64,000 bases of DNA. Origin: Pseudomonas sp. L5B5 (GTDB lineage: Bacteria > Pseudomonadota > Gammaproteobacteria > Pseudomonadales > Pseudomonadaceae). Positions within the stretch are counted from its first letter, which is position 1; each line of letters begins with the position of its first letter. Under the pieces are notes generated by a model that made no database searches, was not told the origin of the DNA, and worked only from the letters and a program-made list of their open reading frames with translations. The stretch is from the NCBI RefSeq assembly GCF_020520285.1, contig NZ_CP084742.1, positions 1,612,001 through 1,676,000 of the forward strand, given 5' to 3'. Shown one piece after another: positions 16,109-25,554 of this stretch. Position numbers and translations under genes: made by a program.

Positions 16109-17731
16109 ATGTCGGAACATGCTCAAGCGATGGACGCCGCAGCCGTGGCGCCTACCAACAAGGAAAGCCAGAAGGTGATCTTCGCCTCGTCCCTCGGCAC
16201 CGTCTTCGAGTGGTACGACTTCTTTCTCTACGGCGCCCTGGCGGCGGTGATCAGCAAGCAGTTCTTCGCCGGGGTCAACGACACCACGGCCTTCATCTTC
16301 GCCCTGATGGCCTTCGCCGCCGGCTTCGTGGTACGGCCCTTCGGGGCCCTGGTGTTCGGTCGCCTGGGGGACATGATCGGGCGCAAGTACACCTTTCTCG
16401 CCACCATCATCCTGATGGGCCTGGCCACCTTTGCCGTGGGCCTGTTGCCCAACTACGCCAGCATCGGCATCGCCGCGCCGATCATCCTGGTGGCCTTGCG
16501 CATGCTCCAGGGCCTGGCCCTGGGCGGCGAGTACGGCGGTGCCGCGACCTACGTGGCCGAGCACGCGCCCCAGGGCAAGCGCGGCCTGCACACCAGCTGG
16601 ATCCAGTCCACCGCGACCCTGGGCCTGCTGCTTTCGCTGCTGGTGGTGCTGGGCTGCCGCTACTTCACTGGCGACCAGTTCGAGGTCTGGGGCTGGCGCC
16701 TGCCGTTCCTGCTGTCGATCGTGCTGCTGGGTATCTCCACCTGGATTCGCATGAGCCTGCACGAATCACCGGCCTTCCTGAAGATGAAAGAGGAAGGCCT
16801 CGCCAGCAAGGCGCCGATCCGCGAGTCCTTCGGCAAGTGGGAGAACCTCAAGGTGGTGCTGATCGCCCTGTTCAGCATCAATGCCGGGCAAGCAGTGACC
16901 TTCTACGCCGCGCAATTCTACGTGCTGTTCTTTCTCACCCAGTTCCTCAAGATGGACCCGGCCCTGGCCAACAGCCTGCTGATCATCAGCGTGGTGATCG
17001 GTGCGCCGATGTTCATCTTGTTCGGCTGGCTTTCGGACAAGATCGGCCGCAAGCCGGTGATGATGTTCGGCCTGCTGCTGGCCACGGCGCTGTACTTCCC
17101 GATCTTCAAGAGCCTGGCCCACTACGCCAACCCGGCCATCGACCAGGCCAGCCGCCAGGCGCCGATCGCCGTCACTGCCGACCCGGCCACCTGCACCTTC
17201 CAGTTCGACCCGGTGGGCAAGGCCCGCTTCGACAGCCCCTGCGACAAGGTCAAGACCTTCCTGGTGAAACAGGGCCTGCCCTACAGCAGCATTGCCGCCC
17301 CGGCTGGCAGTCCGGTGCAGGTCAGCGTCGGCGACGTGAAGATCGACGGTTTCGACGAGGCGGCCCTGCGTGGGGCGGTGACCCTGGCCGGCTACCCGCA
17401 ACAGGCCGACAGCCAGAACGTCAACAAGGTCATGGTGGTCGCGCTGATCGTCGCCCTGATCCTGATCGCCGCCATGTGCTACGGCCCGCTGGCGGCGCTG
17501 ATGGTCGAACTGTTCCCGACCCGCATCCGCTACACCTCGATGTCCCTGCCCTACCACATCGGCAACGGCTGGTTTGGCGGCTTCCTGCCCACCGTGTCCT
17601 TTGCCCTGGTGGTGTACACCGGCGACATCTTCTACGGCCTCTGGTACCCGGTGTTGATCACTGGGGCCAGCCTGGTGATCGGCCTGCTGTGCCTGAAGGA
17701 AACCCGTGACGTGGACATCCATCACCTCTGA
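16109..17731 (+). CDS. MHS-family MFS metabolite:proton symporter
   Basis: A 540-residue inner-membrane transporter of the ProP/ShiA-like metabolite:H+ symporter group. Diagnostic stretches are GTVFEWYDFFLYGALA in segment 1, FGRLGDMIGRKYTF (motif A) and LQGLALGGEYGGAATYVAEHAP. Between segments 9 and 10 there is a large insert of about 95 residues (17140-17430) with two cysteines, probably periplasmic. The ATG at 16109 has a GAGGGA site; a GTG at 16094 does not. It probably takes up an organic acid, amine or alcohol used by the preceding GMC enzyme. Confidence 0.87.
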   Translation: MSEHAQAMDAAAVAPTNKESQKVIFASSLGTVFEWYDFFLYGALAAVISKQFFAGVNDTTAFIFALMAFAAGFVVRPFGALVFGRLGDMIGRKYTFLATIILMGLATFAVGLLPNYASIGIAAPIILVALRMLQGLALGGEYGGAATYVAEHAPQGKRGLHTSWIQSTATLGLLLSLLVVLGCRYFTGDQFEVWGWRLPFLLSIVLLGISTWIRMSLHESPAFLKMKEEGLASKAPIRESFGKWENLKVVLIALFSINAGQAVTFYAAQFYVLFFLTQFLKMDPALANSLLIISVVIGAPMFILFGWLSDKIGRKPVMMFGLLLATALYFPIFKSLAHYANPAIDQASRQAPIAVTADPATCTFQFDPVGKARFDSPCDKVKTFLVKQGLPYSSIAAPAGSPVQVSVGDVKIDGFDEAALRGAVTLAGYPQQADSQNVNKVMVVALIVALILIAAMCYGPLAALMVELFPTRIRYTSMSLPYHIGNGWFGGFLPTVSFALVVYTGDIFYGLWYPVLITGASLVIGLLCLKETRDVDIHHL

Positions 17732-17736
17732 AAGAA

Positions 17737-17761
17737 AGCCCGGGTCCTGGGACCCGGGCGC
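17737..17761 (+). terminator. Hairpin after the MHS transporter gene
   Basis: A GCCCGGGTCC stem pairs with GGACCCGGGC around a two-base loop, starting six bases after the stop codon and lying between convergent genes. There is no U-run, so terminator function is only probable. Confidence 0.5.
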
Positions 17762-17784
17762 CTTGCCCCACCCTACTCGGGGAC

Positions 17785-19008
17785 TCAGATGTTGTTGCAG
17801 CCCTTGGCGATGGAGTCCTCGTTGGAGGTGTAGGGGCGCGAGGGCTCCAGGTTCCACTCGGGCTTGTTGCGGGCGATGTTGAAGTGGCAGACCAGCTGGC
17901 GGCGCATGCTGCCCACCGTGCTGTCGCGGTTGTCCGGGTTGTTCTTCCACTGGGCATCGAGGTAGTGATCGCTGGCCAGTTCGTTGAAGAAGTTGTTGGT
18001 CTGGTTGTCCTGGACCTTGCGCCCGCAATCGGTGGGGATGACTTCCAGGGTCATGACCTTCTTGCCGAAGCCCGGGTCGTCACGCTCGATCCAGGCGGCA
18101 CTCTGCACATAACGTTCGCAGCTGTTCTTCTCGGTGATGGGGTAGATCACCTGTTTCTTGTTGTCGTAGACAAAGCTCGCCTCCTGCTGGGGTGTCTGCG
18201 GCAGCTTCATGTTGATCACCGGCAGGTACTGCTGGACTGCCTTGTACCACTGGATCTGGTTCAGGCGCGCGCCTTCCAGGCCGCCCTCCTCGGTGTAGAA
18301 CAGCGCCAGGATCGACGGCGACTGCGGCGGTTTTTCCTCCCACTTGGCCAGGCGCAGCTCGTTCTGGGTGCCGAAGGATTCGGCGGCGATCTGCGCCATG
18401 GAACGGATGCTCTGGTAGAACGCCGGGCCGGCGGCGGTGTTGCGCTCGTCACGCACATCGAAGGAGCACTGGCGCGAGTGATCGCCCCGGTTCTGCCGGT
18501 AGTTGGCGCCCCATTGCTCGGCGGTGGTCACACCAACCTCGTGGCAGAACTTCTCGACGCTGCCCGGGGTGCGCCGGGAGTCGGTGCACCCCTGCTGCTG
18601 GCGATCGTCGGTGGCGGCGTCGATGGGAAAGGAGCACAGCACGGCATAGTCCTGGTGATCCTTGGGGTTGCCGAAGATGGTGTCGAAGATGAAGCCGCTC
18701 TGCAGGCCGTAGGCCAGCTTGCGGAACTTGGAATCCTTGCGCAGGTAGGACGCCGAGACGCCGCCGCTGGCCTGGCTTTTGGGGCTGATGCTGTAGAACT
18801 GGTAGTCGGTGGAGGGCCAGGTGGCGCGAAACAGCACACCGGAGCAGAGGAACGCCGGCTTGGACGGGCCGCCACAGTCCTGGCGAGTGTCGTTGTACAG
18901 CTGATTGAGACGGGCCACCGTGTCGCTGCCCTGGTCGGCTTGGGCGGTGGGCAGCAGGCACAGGCCCGCCAGGCCCACGGCGAGAGAGAGTGAGGTGCTG
19001 GGTTTCAT
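17785..19008 (-). CDS. Secreted halovibrin-like protein (putative NAD-glycohydrolase/ADP-ribosyltransferase)
   Basis: A 407-residue exported protein. The ATG at 19008 begins a clear Sec signal peptide (MKPSTSLSLAVGLAGLCLLP, cleavage after AQA). The mature part contains several cysteines and the segments PAFLCSGVLFRATWPSTDYQF and KFRKLAYGLQSGFIFDTIFG. I recall these from proteins annotated as halovibrin (Hvn) in Pseudomonas and Vibrio, secreted enzymes reported to cleave NAD. That match is from memory and unverified. The gene stands alone between convergent and divergent neighbours. Confidence 0.55.
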   Translation of the reverse strand: MKPSTSLSLAVGLAGLCLLPTAQADQGSDTVARLNQLYNDTRQDCGGPSKPAFLCSGVLFRATWPSTDYQFYSISPKSQASGGVSASYLRKDSKFRKLAYGLQSGFIFDTIFGNPKDHQDYAVLCSFPIDAATDDRQQQGCTDSRRTPGSVEKFCHEVGVTTAEQWGANYRQNRGDHSRQCSFDVRDERNTAAGPAFYQSIRSMAQIAAESFGTQNELRLAKWEEKPPQSPSILALFYTEEGGLEGARLNQIQWYKAVQQYLPVINMKLPQTPQQEASFVYDNKKQVIYPITEKNSCERYVQSAAWIERDDPGFGKKVMTLEVIPTDCGRKVQDNQTNNFFNELASDHYLDAQWKNNPDNRDSTVGSMRRQLVCHFNIARNKPEWNLEPSRPYTSNEDSIAKGCNNI

Positions 19009-19211
19009 GGCATGACTTCCGTGTGGGGTGAAATCCATGGCCGGGCGCAAGTGCGACCGGCGCCAGCCAGAGGATAGAAGCACGACCTGGCGCCACCGGG
19101 GTTTTTCCGTCATCTGTCCCCGGTCGCCGCTGCCCGGCCGCGACGGTCTCCGGCTTGAACAAACCGCGGCTTTGCGCCACTGTCTGGGCCCCCTTGCGCT
19201 GGAGACCTCGC

Positions 19212-19958
19212 ATGCTGTTCATCTTGCCCACCGTGGCCGCGCTGGCCCTGGTCCTGCTGTTCTGGCGACGCCAGAAAACCCTGGCGGTCCTGCGGCGCGA
19301 AGCCTTCATTCGCACCTTCAGCCTGCCGCCCGGATTGTTCGTGCCCCTGCGGGCCCGGCACCCGCAATTGACCCTCAAGGACTGCCAACTGGTGGCCCAG
19401 GGCTTGCGCCAGTTTTTCCTGGCGTATCTCAAAAGCGGCCAGCGTTATGTCTCTATGCCCTCCCAGGTGGTGGACGACCTGTGGCATGAGTTCATCCTCC
19501 ACACCCGGGAGTACCAGGCGTTCTGCCACAAGGCGTTCGGCCAGTTCCTGCACCACACCCCGGCAGCGGCCCTGGGCCGCGATGCCGAACGCCAGAGCGA
19601 CGACGGGCTGCGCCGAATCTGGCAGCAGGCCTGCCGCGAAGAGAACATCAACCCCGCCCAGCCTAGCCGCCTGCCGCTGCTGTTCGCCCTGGACACCAAG
19701 CTGAAGATCGCCCAGGGCTTCCACTACGTCGCCGACTGCCAGTCCCTGCGGCGCCAGGGCGACAGCAGCGCCGGCAGCACGGTGGTTCACTGCGGCAGCG
19801 ACCTGCACAGCAGCTCCCTGGGCAGCGACTCGTCCCCCAGCAGTTCCAGCAGCTCCGACAGCGACAGCTCGCGCTTCGGCGGCGACGGTGGCAGCGACGC
19901 AGGGGGTGACAGCAGTGGTTGCGGAGGCGGGGGTTGTGGCGGAGGGGGCGGCGACTGA
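19212..19958 (+). CDS. Membrane protein with glycine/serine-rich tail (DUF1399-like)
   Basis: A 248-residue protein. A short N-terminal membrane segment (LFILPTVAALALVLLFW) is followed by a helical domain carrying VVDDLWHEFILHTREYQAFC, similar to the W-H-x-F-I-L-x-T-R-x-Y motif of glycine-rich DUF1399-type proteins. A low-complexity tail of serines, aspartates and glycines follows, ending in cysteine-glycine repeats. Function is unknown. The ATG at 19212 has a GGAGA site; a longer frame begins at 19155. Confidence 0.65.
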   Translation: MLFILPTVAALALVLLFWRRQKTLAVLRREAFIRTFSLPPGLFVPLRARHPQLTLKDCQLVAQGLRQFFLAYLKSGQRYVSMPSQVVDDLWHEFILHTREYQAFCHKAFGQFLHHTPAAALGRDAERQSDDGLRRIWQQACREENINPAQPSRLPLLFALDTKLKIAQGFHYVADCQSLRRQGDSSAGSTVVHCGSDLHSSSLGSDSSPSSSSSSDSDSSRFGGDGGSDAGGDSSGCGGGGCGGGGGD

Positions 19959-20023
19959 GCACCGGGGAAGCCGGTGGCGGTCGGGCTGCTACCGAGCAGC
20001 TGGCAGGCCCTGACCGGTAGTGT

Positions 20024-20050
20024 GGAAGCGGCGCATGGCGCGCCGCTTCC
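20024..20050. terminator. Convergent terminator hairpin
   Basis: Perfect 10-bp stem GGAAGCGGCG / CGCCGCTTCC with a 7-base loop, placed between the ends of the glycine-rich membrane protein gene and the convergent protease gene. No U-run follows on the plus strand; probably bidirectional. Confidence 0.6.
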
Positions 20051-20065
20051 ATTGGCTTGGGTCGA

Positions 20066-21523
20066 TCAGGCGATGATGTCGGTCGTGGCCGCCTGGCCAA
20101 CGATACCCACGGCAAAATCCGCCGTGCCGTGGCCGGTGAGGTCTACCAGCAGGCTGCTCTGGTTGGTGTCGGCGAAATAGCTGAGGATCGCATCGCCCGC
20201 ATGCCCGGTGAAGGCATTGACGAAGTTCAGCGTTGCGCCGCCGGTCGCGAACTGCGGGATGCCGGTGAGGTCGATCTTGTCCTGGCCACTGGCGAAATCC
20301 ATGATCCAGTCCGGCGCGTCAAAGGTGGAATCCGACGCCGCACCAAACACGAAGGTGTCAGCCCCTGCCCCGCCCCACAGGGTATCGCCACCGCCACCAC
20401 CGTAGAGGATGTCGTTGCCGGCACCGCCTTCGAGGATGTTGGCCGCCGCATTGCCGATCAGCAGGTCGTTGCCGGAACCGCCAATGGCATTCTCCACGGT
20501 CACGCCATAGGCGATGGAGACGTTGCCCACCAGGCCGCCAACGTCGGAGAAGGAACCGGCGTTGAGGTTGATCTTCTGGTTATGAGTGAAACCCGAGAAA
20601 TCCAGGGTGTCGTTGCCGCCGCCGTCCCAGACCGCGAACACCAGCTTGTCGCTGTTGGAGTGGGCGCTGTAGAAATCCCGTCCGGTGTTGGAGTTGAAGC
20701 CGTACACGGTGTCGTCGGCACGGGTCTGGTAGTTGGCGCCGTAGAGCTTCTGCACCGCGACGATGTCATCCACCAGCGGCGCCGAGGCATAGGCCCCGCT
20801 GCCATCCTTGGTGAAGCTCTGGCCGGTGTTGCTCTCGCTCCAGTAGCTCATCAGGCTGTAGCCACGGGTGTCCTGGGCGTAGCTGGCATCCTTGTAGGTA
20901 GGGTTGCCGTTGCCGGCGTTGTACGTTCCAGGATGGGACAGGCCCAGGGTATGGCCGATCTCGTGGGTCAGGGTCTGGCGTCCGTAGTTGCCGGTGCCGG
21001 GGGTCTCGTTGACTCGGTACTGGCTGTTGATCAGGTACCAGGACTGACCGTCGTAGCTGCCCCCGGATGGCAGGTAGGCAAAGGCCGCGCCACCGGTACT
21101 GACGTTGTAGTTGCCGAACGTCATGTGCCCGTCGCCGCCCTTGGCCGCCTCGGTGAAGCTGACATTGGCCACGTCCGCCCAGGACTGCATGGACAGCACG
21201 GCCTGGGCCTTCTGCAAGGCACTGAACTGGCTGAAGGTCCCCAGGGACGGGTTGTAGTTGGCAGGTTTGTCGGTGAGGAAGGTGTAGGTCAGGTCGATCT
21301 TGCCGTCGCCGTTCTTGTCGTGCCATGACAGGTTCTTGCGCAGGATCGAATCAGCCGCCTGGTCGGCGGTGAACGACGGCTTGCCGTTCACCAGGTCGCT
21401 GCCGCCACGATCATAGAGGTGACTGAAGGCCTGTACCTGTTGGTAGGCGTTGCTGGCTTGTGCGGCCGGGTCGGCCCAGTTCCAGGTGATTTCCGACAGT
21501 GCTTGTGACAGTGTCTTTGACAT
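20066..21523 (-). CDS. aprA: Serralysin-family alkaline metalloprotease (AprA-like)
   Basis: A 485-residue extracellular zinc protease of the RTX type. The catalytic signature is intact (H187-E-I-G-H191-x5-H197), followed by the Met-turn SLMSYW. A C-terminal beta-roll has GGxGxDxLx calcium repeats ([31 protein letters not shown]). There is no Sec signal; such proteases use a C-terminal type I secretion signal. The ATG at 21523 starts at the family's usual MSKTLSQAL region. The inhibitor gene and aprDEF exporter that normally follow are absent here, so it must use an exporter encoded elsewhere. Confidence 0.92.
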   Translation of the reverse strand: MSKTLSQALSEITWNWADPAAQASNAYQQVQAFSHLYDRGGSDLVNGKPSFTADQAADSILRKNLSWHDKNGDGKIDLTYTFLTDKPANYNPSLGTFSQFSALQKAQAVLSMQSWADVANVSFTEAAKGGDGHMTFGNYNVSTGGAAFAYLPSGGSYDGQSWYLINSQYRVNETPGTGNYGRQTLTHEIGHTLGLSHPGTYNAGNGNPTYKDASYAQDTRGYSLMSYWSESNTGQSFTKDGSGAYASAPLVDDIVAVQKLYGANYQTRADDTVYGFNSNTGRDFYSAHSNSDKLVFAVWDGGGNDTLDFSGFTHNQKINLNAGSFSDVGGLVGNVSIAYGVTVENAIGGSGNDLLIGNAAANILEGGAGNDILYGGGGGDTLWGGAGADTFVFGAASDSTFDAPDWIMDFASGQDKIDLTGIPQFATGGATLNFVNAFTGHAGDAILSYFADTNQSSLLVDLTGHGTADFAVGIVGQAATTDIIA

Positions 21524-21793
21524 TGTTACGTCCTTGTTCCAGACAAAAGATATTCGATAGAACACAAACGACCCCGCCTGCGAGATCGTCCTATCACTCG
21601 CCCATAGAGGCGCTGAAAAACTGACACAGTCGTCGACGGCGAGTCCATGGTTTTTTTTGTCCGACAAACCCGCTGAATCCCTTGGATTCGAGGGGACATT
21701 TTCCACTCGCACGCGTACCGCACCGACGCTAGGCTAGGCACTTGTCCGGGGCCTGCCACGCCGCGTCCGCCCCCTTTCCTCGAGGAGTCCGAA

Positions 21794-22090
21794 ATGCGCA
21801 ATATCCTGCTGCTGGGCGCTTTGCTGATCGCCGCCGGTGCGGCCCAGGCCGAAGGTATCCCGCTGTTCAACGTCGCCTGTCCCGGCAACCTGGCCGTCAG
21901 CGCCGACCAGGGCGGGCCGGTCTATCTCAACGGCAAGGCGGTGGAGAGCCATGCCGTGGATGAACGGCATTTCCAGGTCAAAACGCCACAGGCGAGCCTG
22001 TCCATCAGTGTCGAGGACGACGATTCGGTGAGCGTGAAGTACACCGACAAACACGGCGCCAGCAGCCTGTGCGAGGCCGTCGACGACTGA
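21794..22090 (+). CDS. Small secreted protein of unknown function
   Basis: A 98-residue protein with a clear Sec signal peptide (MRNILLLGALLIAAGAAQA) and a mature part of about 79 residues with two cysteines (VACPGN and SSLCEAV) that could form a disulfide. It is probably periplasmic or secreted and rich in short beta-type strands. A GAGGAGT ribosome site precedes the ATG. It is divergent from the serralysin gene. It does not resemble the AprI/Inh protease inhibitor, but a functional link to the protease is possible. Confidence 0.7.
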   Translation: MRNILLLGALLIAAGAAQAEGIPLFNVACPGNLAVSADQGGPVYLNGKAVESHAVDERHFQVKTPQASLSISVEDDDSVSVKYTDKHGASSLCEAVDD

Positions 22091-22124
22091 CCCTGTCCCT
22101 CACAGGGGCCTTCGCTGGCAGGCC

Positions 22125-24485
22125 TCAGAACAGTCCCATCTGCCCACCCACCAGGGTCGTGAAGTCGTCCTGCACGAAGGGCAGGATGGCGTCCGCCACC
22201 GGCTGCAACTGCCGGGTCAGGTAGTGCTCGTAGTCGATGGCGGCCCGGCGGTTTTCCAGGGGCTCCGGGCCGGCCAGGGTGATCACGTAGCTGATCCACC
22301 CGCCCTTCTGGTATTGCAGCGGGCGACCCTGTTCGCGGTTGTACTCGTCCGCCAGGCGCGCGGCACGGACATGGGGCGGGACGTTGCGCTCGTAATCGTC
22401 CAGGGGCCGGCGCAGGCGCTTGCGGTAGATCAGCAGGTCGTCCTGCTGGCCAGCCAGCGTGCGCTGCACATAGTCGCGTACGTAATCCTGGTACGGCTGG
22501 CGATGGAAGATGCGCTGGTACAGCTCCTGCTGGAACTCCCGGGCCAGCGGCGACCAGTCGGTACGCACGGTCTCCAGCCCCTTGTAGACCATTTCCTGGC
22601 GGCCATCGGCACGTTGCACCAGGCCGGCGTAGCGCTTCTTGCTGCCCTCCTCGGCCCCGCGGATGGTGGGCATCAGAAAGCGTTTGTAGTGGGTTTCGAA
22701 CTGCAACTCCAGGGCGCTTTCCAGGCCGTACTGCTGGTGCAGATGATCACGCCACCACTGGTTGACGTGGGCCACCAGGGCACGGCCGATCTGCCCGGCC
22801 TGCTCCTCGTCATGCGCACTGCCAAGCCAGACGAAGGTGGAGTCGGTGTCGCCATAGATCACCTGGTGCCCCTGGGCTTCGATCAACTGCCGGGTGCGGG
22901 CCATGATCTCGTGCCCGCGCAGGGTGATGGACGAAGCCAGGCGTGGATCGAAGAAGCGACAGCCACTGGAGCCCAGGACCCCGTAGAAGGCGTTCATGAT
23001 GATCTTCAGCGCCTGGGACAGCGGCGCATTGTGCTCGCGCTTGGCCACCTCCCGGCCTTCGGCGACCCGGGTGACGATGGACGGCAGGCAATGCCGGGTG
23101 CGAGAGAAGCGCGCCCCGCGAAAACCCGCCACCGAATGCTGCTCATCGGGCTGGCGCAGGCCCTCGACCAGCCCCACCGGGTCGATCAGGAAGCTGCGGA
23201 TGATCGATGGGTACAGGCTCTTGTAGTCCAGCACCAGCACCGATTCGTAGAGCCCGGGCCGCGAGTCCATGACGAAACCACCGGGGCTGGCCTCGGGCGG
23301 CAGTTCGCCGAGGTTGGGGGCGACGAAACCCTGGCGGTGCATCAGCGGCATGTACAGGTGGGTGAAGGCCGCCACCGAACCGCCGCTGCGATCGGCGGGC
23401 AAGCCGGTGACCGTGGCCCGCTCCAGGAGGAAGGTCAGCAGTTCGGTCTTGGCGAAGATCCGCGTCACCAGCTCGCAGTCCTTGAGGTTGTAGCGGGCCA
23501 GGGCCGGCTTGTCCTCGGCGAACATGCGGTTGATCTCGTCCATGCGCTGGTAGGGGTTGTCGATGGACTTGCCCTCGCCAAGCAGGGTCTGGGCGACGTT
23601 CTCCAGGCTGAAGGACGGGAAGCTCCAGGTGGCCGAGCGCAGGGCCTCGATGCCGTCGATGATCAGCCGCCCCGCCGCCGAGGCGAAGTAATGGTTGTGG
23701 GTGGCATGCTCGCGCCAGTGCATTTCCTCGCCACCACGGCCCAGGCGCAGCGGCACGGCCAGGCGCCGGGCATGTTCATGCAGCACCCGCAGATCGAACT
23801 GCACCAGGTTCCAGCCAATGATCGCGTCGGGATCATGGTCGACCAGCCACTGGTTGAGCTTGTGCAGCAATTGCTCGCGGCTGGCGCAGAACTCGAGGTC
23901 GAAATCCACCGCGCTGTCGTCGGCCCGGGCCTTGCCGAGCATGTACACCTGGCGCTGGCCGCAGCCTTCCAGGGCAATGGAGTACAGCTCGCCACGCTCG
24001 CTGGTCTCGATGTCCAGGGACACCAGGCGCAGCCGCGGCCGATAGTCCGCCGCCGGCTTCATCTGCGCCTCCAGCAGCAACCCGTCCGGGCCGGGCTGGC
24101 CGCTGAACTGAACCGGTGCGGTGATGAAGCGTTCCATCAGGTAGCGCTCCGGCGGCCGAATGTCGGCTTCCAGCACTTCGACGCCGGCTCGACGCAGGGT
24201 CTTGTCCAGGCGCATCAGCTGGTTGTGCTGCGGGCAATACAGGCCCAGCACCGGGCGCTGGTGGAAATCGCGCAGCTGCAGGGGGCGCAGTTCGACATCC
24301 GGGTCATCGGCCAGCAGGCGTTCGGCCTGGGGTCGCTGCACGGCCGGGATGAAGGCCACGGAAGTCTGCAACGGCAAGCGCAGGTGACGCGGCCCCTGGT
24401 CGGTGGCCAGCCAGAATTCGACTTCCGTACCGGCTGGCGTATCGCGCCAGTGCCGCGTCAGGACGAAGCCTTGTTGTACATCCAC
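22125..24485 (-). CDS. polB: DNA polymerase II (family B)
   Basis: A 786-residue family-B polymerase for translesion synthesis and replication restart after damage. The 3'-5' exonuclease motif [16 protein letters not shown] (about residue 155) is present. So are polymerase motif A ([17 protein letters not shown]), motif B ([15 protein letters not shown]) and motif C (YGDTDSTF), so both activities should be intact. The length matches E. coli PolB. Translation starts at GTG with a GAGG site eight bases upstream. I saw no convincing LexA box upstream. Confidence 0.95.
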   Translation of the reverse strand: MDVQQGFVLTRHWRDTPAGTEVEFWLATDQGPRHLRLPLQTSVAFIPAVQRPQAERLLADDPDVELRPLQLRDFHQRPVLGLYCPQHNQLMRLDKTLRRAGVEVLEADIRPPERYLMERFITAPVQFSGQPGPDGLLLEAQMKPAADYRPRLRLVSLDIETSERGELYSIALEGCGQRQVYMLGKARADDSAVDFDLEFCASREQLLHKLNQWLVDHDPDAIIGWNLVQFDLRVLHEHARRLAVPLRLGRGGEEMHWREHATHNHYFASAAGRLIIDGIEALRSATWSFPSFSLENVAQTLLGEGKSIDNPYQRMDEINRMFAEDKPALARYNLKDCELVTRIFAKTELLTFLLERATVTGLPADRSGGSVAAFTHLYMPLMHRQGFVAPNLGELPPEASPGGFVMDSRPGLYESVLVLDYKSLYPSIIRSFLIDPVGLVEGLRQPDEQHSVAGFRGARFSRTRHCLPSIVTRVAEGREVAKREHNAPLSQALKIIMNAFYGVLGSSGCRFFDPRLASSITLRGHEIMARTRQLIEAQGHQVIYGDTDSTFVWLGSAHDEEQAGQIGRALVAHVNQWWRDHLHQQYGLESALELQFETHYKRFLMPTIRGAEEGSKKRYAGLVQRADGRQEMVYKGLETVRTDWSPLAREFQQELYQRIFHRQPYQDYVRDYVQRTLAGQQDDLLIYRKRLRRPLDDYERNVPPHVRAARLADEYNREQGRPLQYQKGGWISYVITLAGPEPLENRRAAIDYEHYLTRQLQPVADAILPFVQDDFTTLVGGQMGLF

Positions 24486-25055
24486 CGTTGCAACCTCAGG
24501 ACCGTTTCAAGGCGCCGATTCTACCTGCCCAGGCCCCGGTCAGGGGCCTGGATGATGGCTTTATGGCTATTGTCGGACAATATGTAGTGCATGAAAATTT
24601 CCACTACAAAACCGTTGACGAGCGGATTCCGCCCTTGCATGATGCAGGCGTCCCCCCGATCGGGGGACGAGGCAAAGGTGTTATGAGCAAGCTCGTCTGA
24701 CCGCCGAGCTGTTGACCCGGATGTGTACTGCCCACAAGGCAGATTGATGAAACTGACCTGGCATTGACCGTGCGGATACGACGGGAAAGCTGGCGAGAAC
24801 TCTTCAAGATGCTTGTGGCCGATGGTGGGAATGTCGGCAGATTCATCCCGGTTCATGCTGCTTTTCTATCGTTGTGACGCTCTCTGCGTAGCAGTTGATC
24901 AAGGTAACTACACACATCAGGCTCTGGGCCTTATCTGTATCCGACAGACACCCTCTGTCGCCCTGTTTCCGGTATCAGGGTTCAACTTACCGACGTAGCA
25001 AGATGAATTAGCGAATCAACTCAGATAGATCGATGAATGGTCAAGGGGGCTACAA
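24486..25055. other. 570-bp spacer without a supported gene
   Basis: AT-richer than its flanks. It holds a perfect palindrome CCCCCGATCGGGGG around 24653-24666 and the smaller TGCATGATGCA just before it. Open frames here, such as a minus-strand frame at 24521-24856, show no recognisable family, biased codon use or ribosome site, so none is called. The right end probably contains the promoter of the small gene at 25056. Confidence 0.5.
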
Positions 25056-25385
25056 ATGAATCTTAACAATCAACCCACTATTGATGAATTGGCACGTATG
25101 TTCGCCGCACAGAAAGACAGCCACGACAGCCACATCCTGTGGATTGCCAAGTCGGGCCAAGTGCATATCGACTGCCTGTCGCCCCATAGCCATGAAGCAG
25201 AGTTCGACCAGAACAACCGGGACCTCGCGGCCCGCCTGAAGATGTACCGCCGCGGGCAGGGTTATGTCGGCAGGAAAGCCGCCGCCGACAAGGACTTCAT
25301 CGGTCGAGTACTGGAGACCTTGAAAGCCGAGTGGCAGTCGCTGCGCGGCAACTCGGAAGTTCGGGTCATCGATCGGTTTTGCTAA
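25056..25385 (+). CDS. Small conserved-looking protein of unknown function
   Basis: A 109-residue soluble protein with no signal or membrane segment. Residues about 14-60 mix charged and aromatic positions (HILWIAKSGQVHIDCLSP), and the tail is basic (RMYRRGQGYVGRKAAADKDF-like region). A strong GGGGG ribosome site lies eight bases before the ATG and an excellent terminator follows, so it is probably a real single-gene transcript. No family recognised. Confidence 0.7.
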   Translation: MNLNNQPTIDELARMFAAQKDSHDSHILWIAKSGQVHIDCLSPHSHEAEFDQNNRDLAARLKMYRRGQGYVGRKAAADKDFIGRVLETLKAEWQSLRGNSEVRVIDRFC

Positions 25386-25436
25386 TAAACGGCCAATGCC
25401 TGGCTGATAAAAGCCCAATGAAACAACAATAAAAAC

Positions 25437-25464
25437 GGGCGCTCTTCGAGAGCGCCCTTTTTAT
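25437..25464 (+). terminator. Intrinsic terminator
   Basis: Stem GGGCGCTCT / AGAGCGCCC with a TCG loop, followed by TTTTTATT, and preceded by an A-run. This is the clearest rho-independent terminator in the window and ends the small gene at 25056-25385. It also carries an A-tract on its left side and could act for the other strand. Confidence 0.9.
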
Positions 25465-25554
25465 TGCGTCGTGAAACTAACCAGTCACTGCGATTCAAGC
25501 TTTCCTAATATTTTTCATTCATGCCGCTGCTATTTTTTCATGACAGCAGTGGGT

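Noticed and set aside
22224..24587. 787-residue open frame antisense to polB
   Set aside because: PolB motifs A, B and C are unmistakable on the other strand.
24521..24856. Minus-strand frame of 111 residues upstream of polB
   Set aside because: No family features, no good ribosome site, and it spans palindromic DNA.
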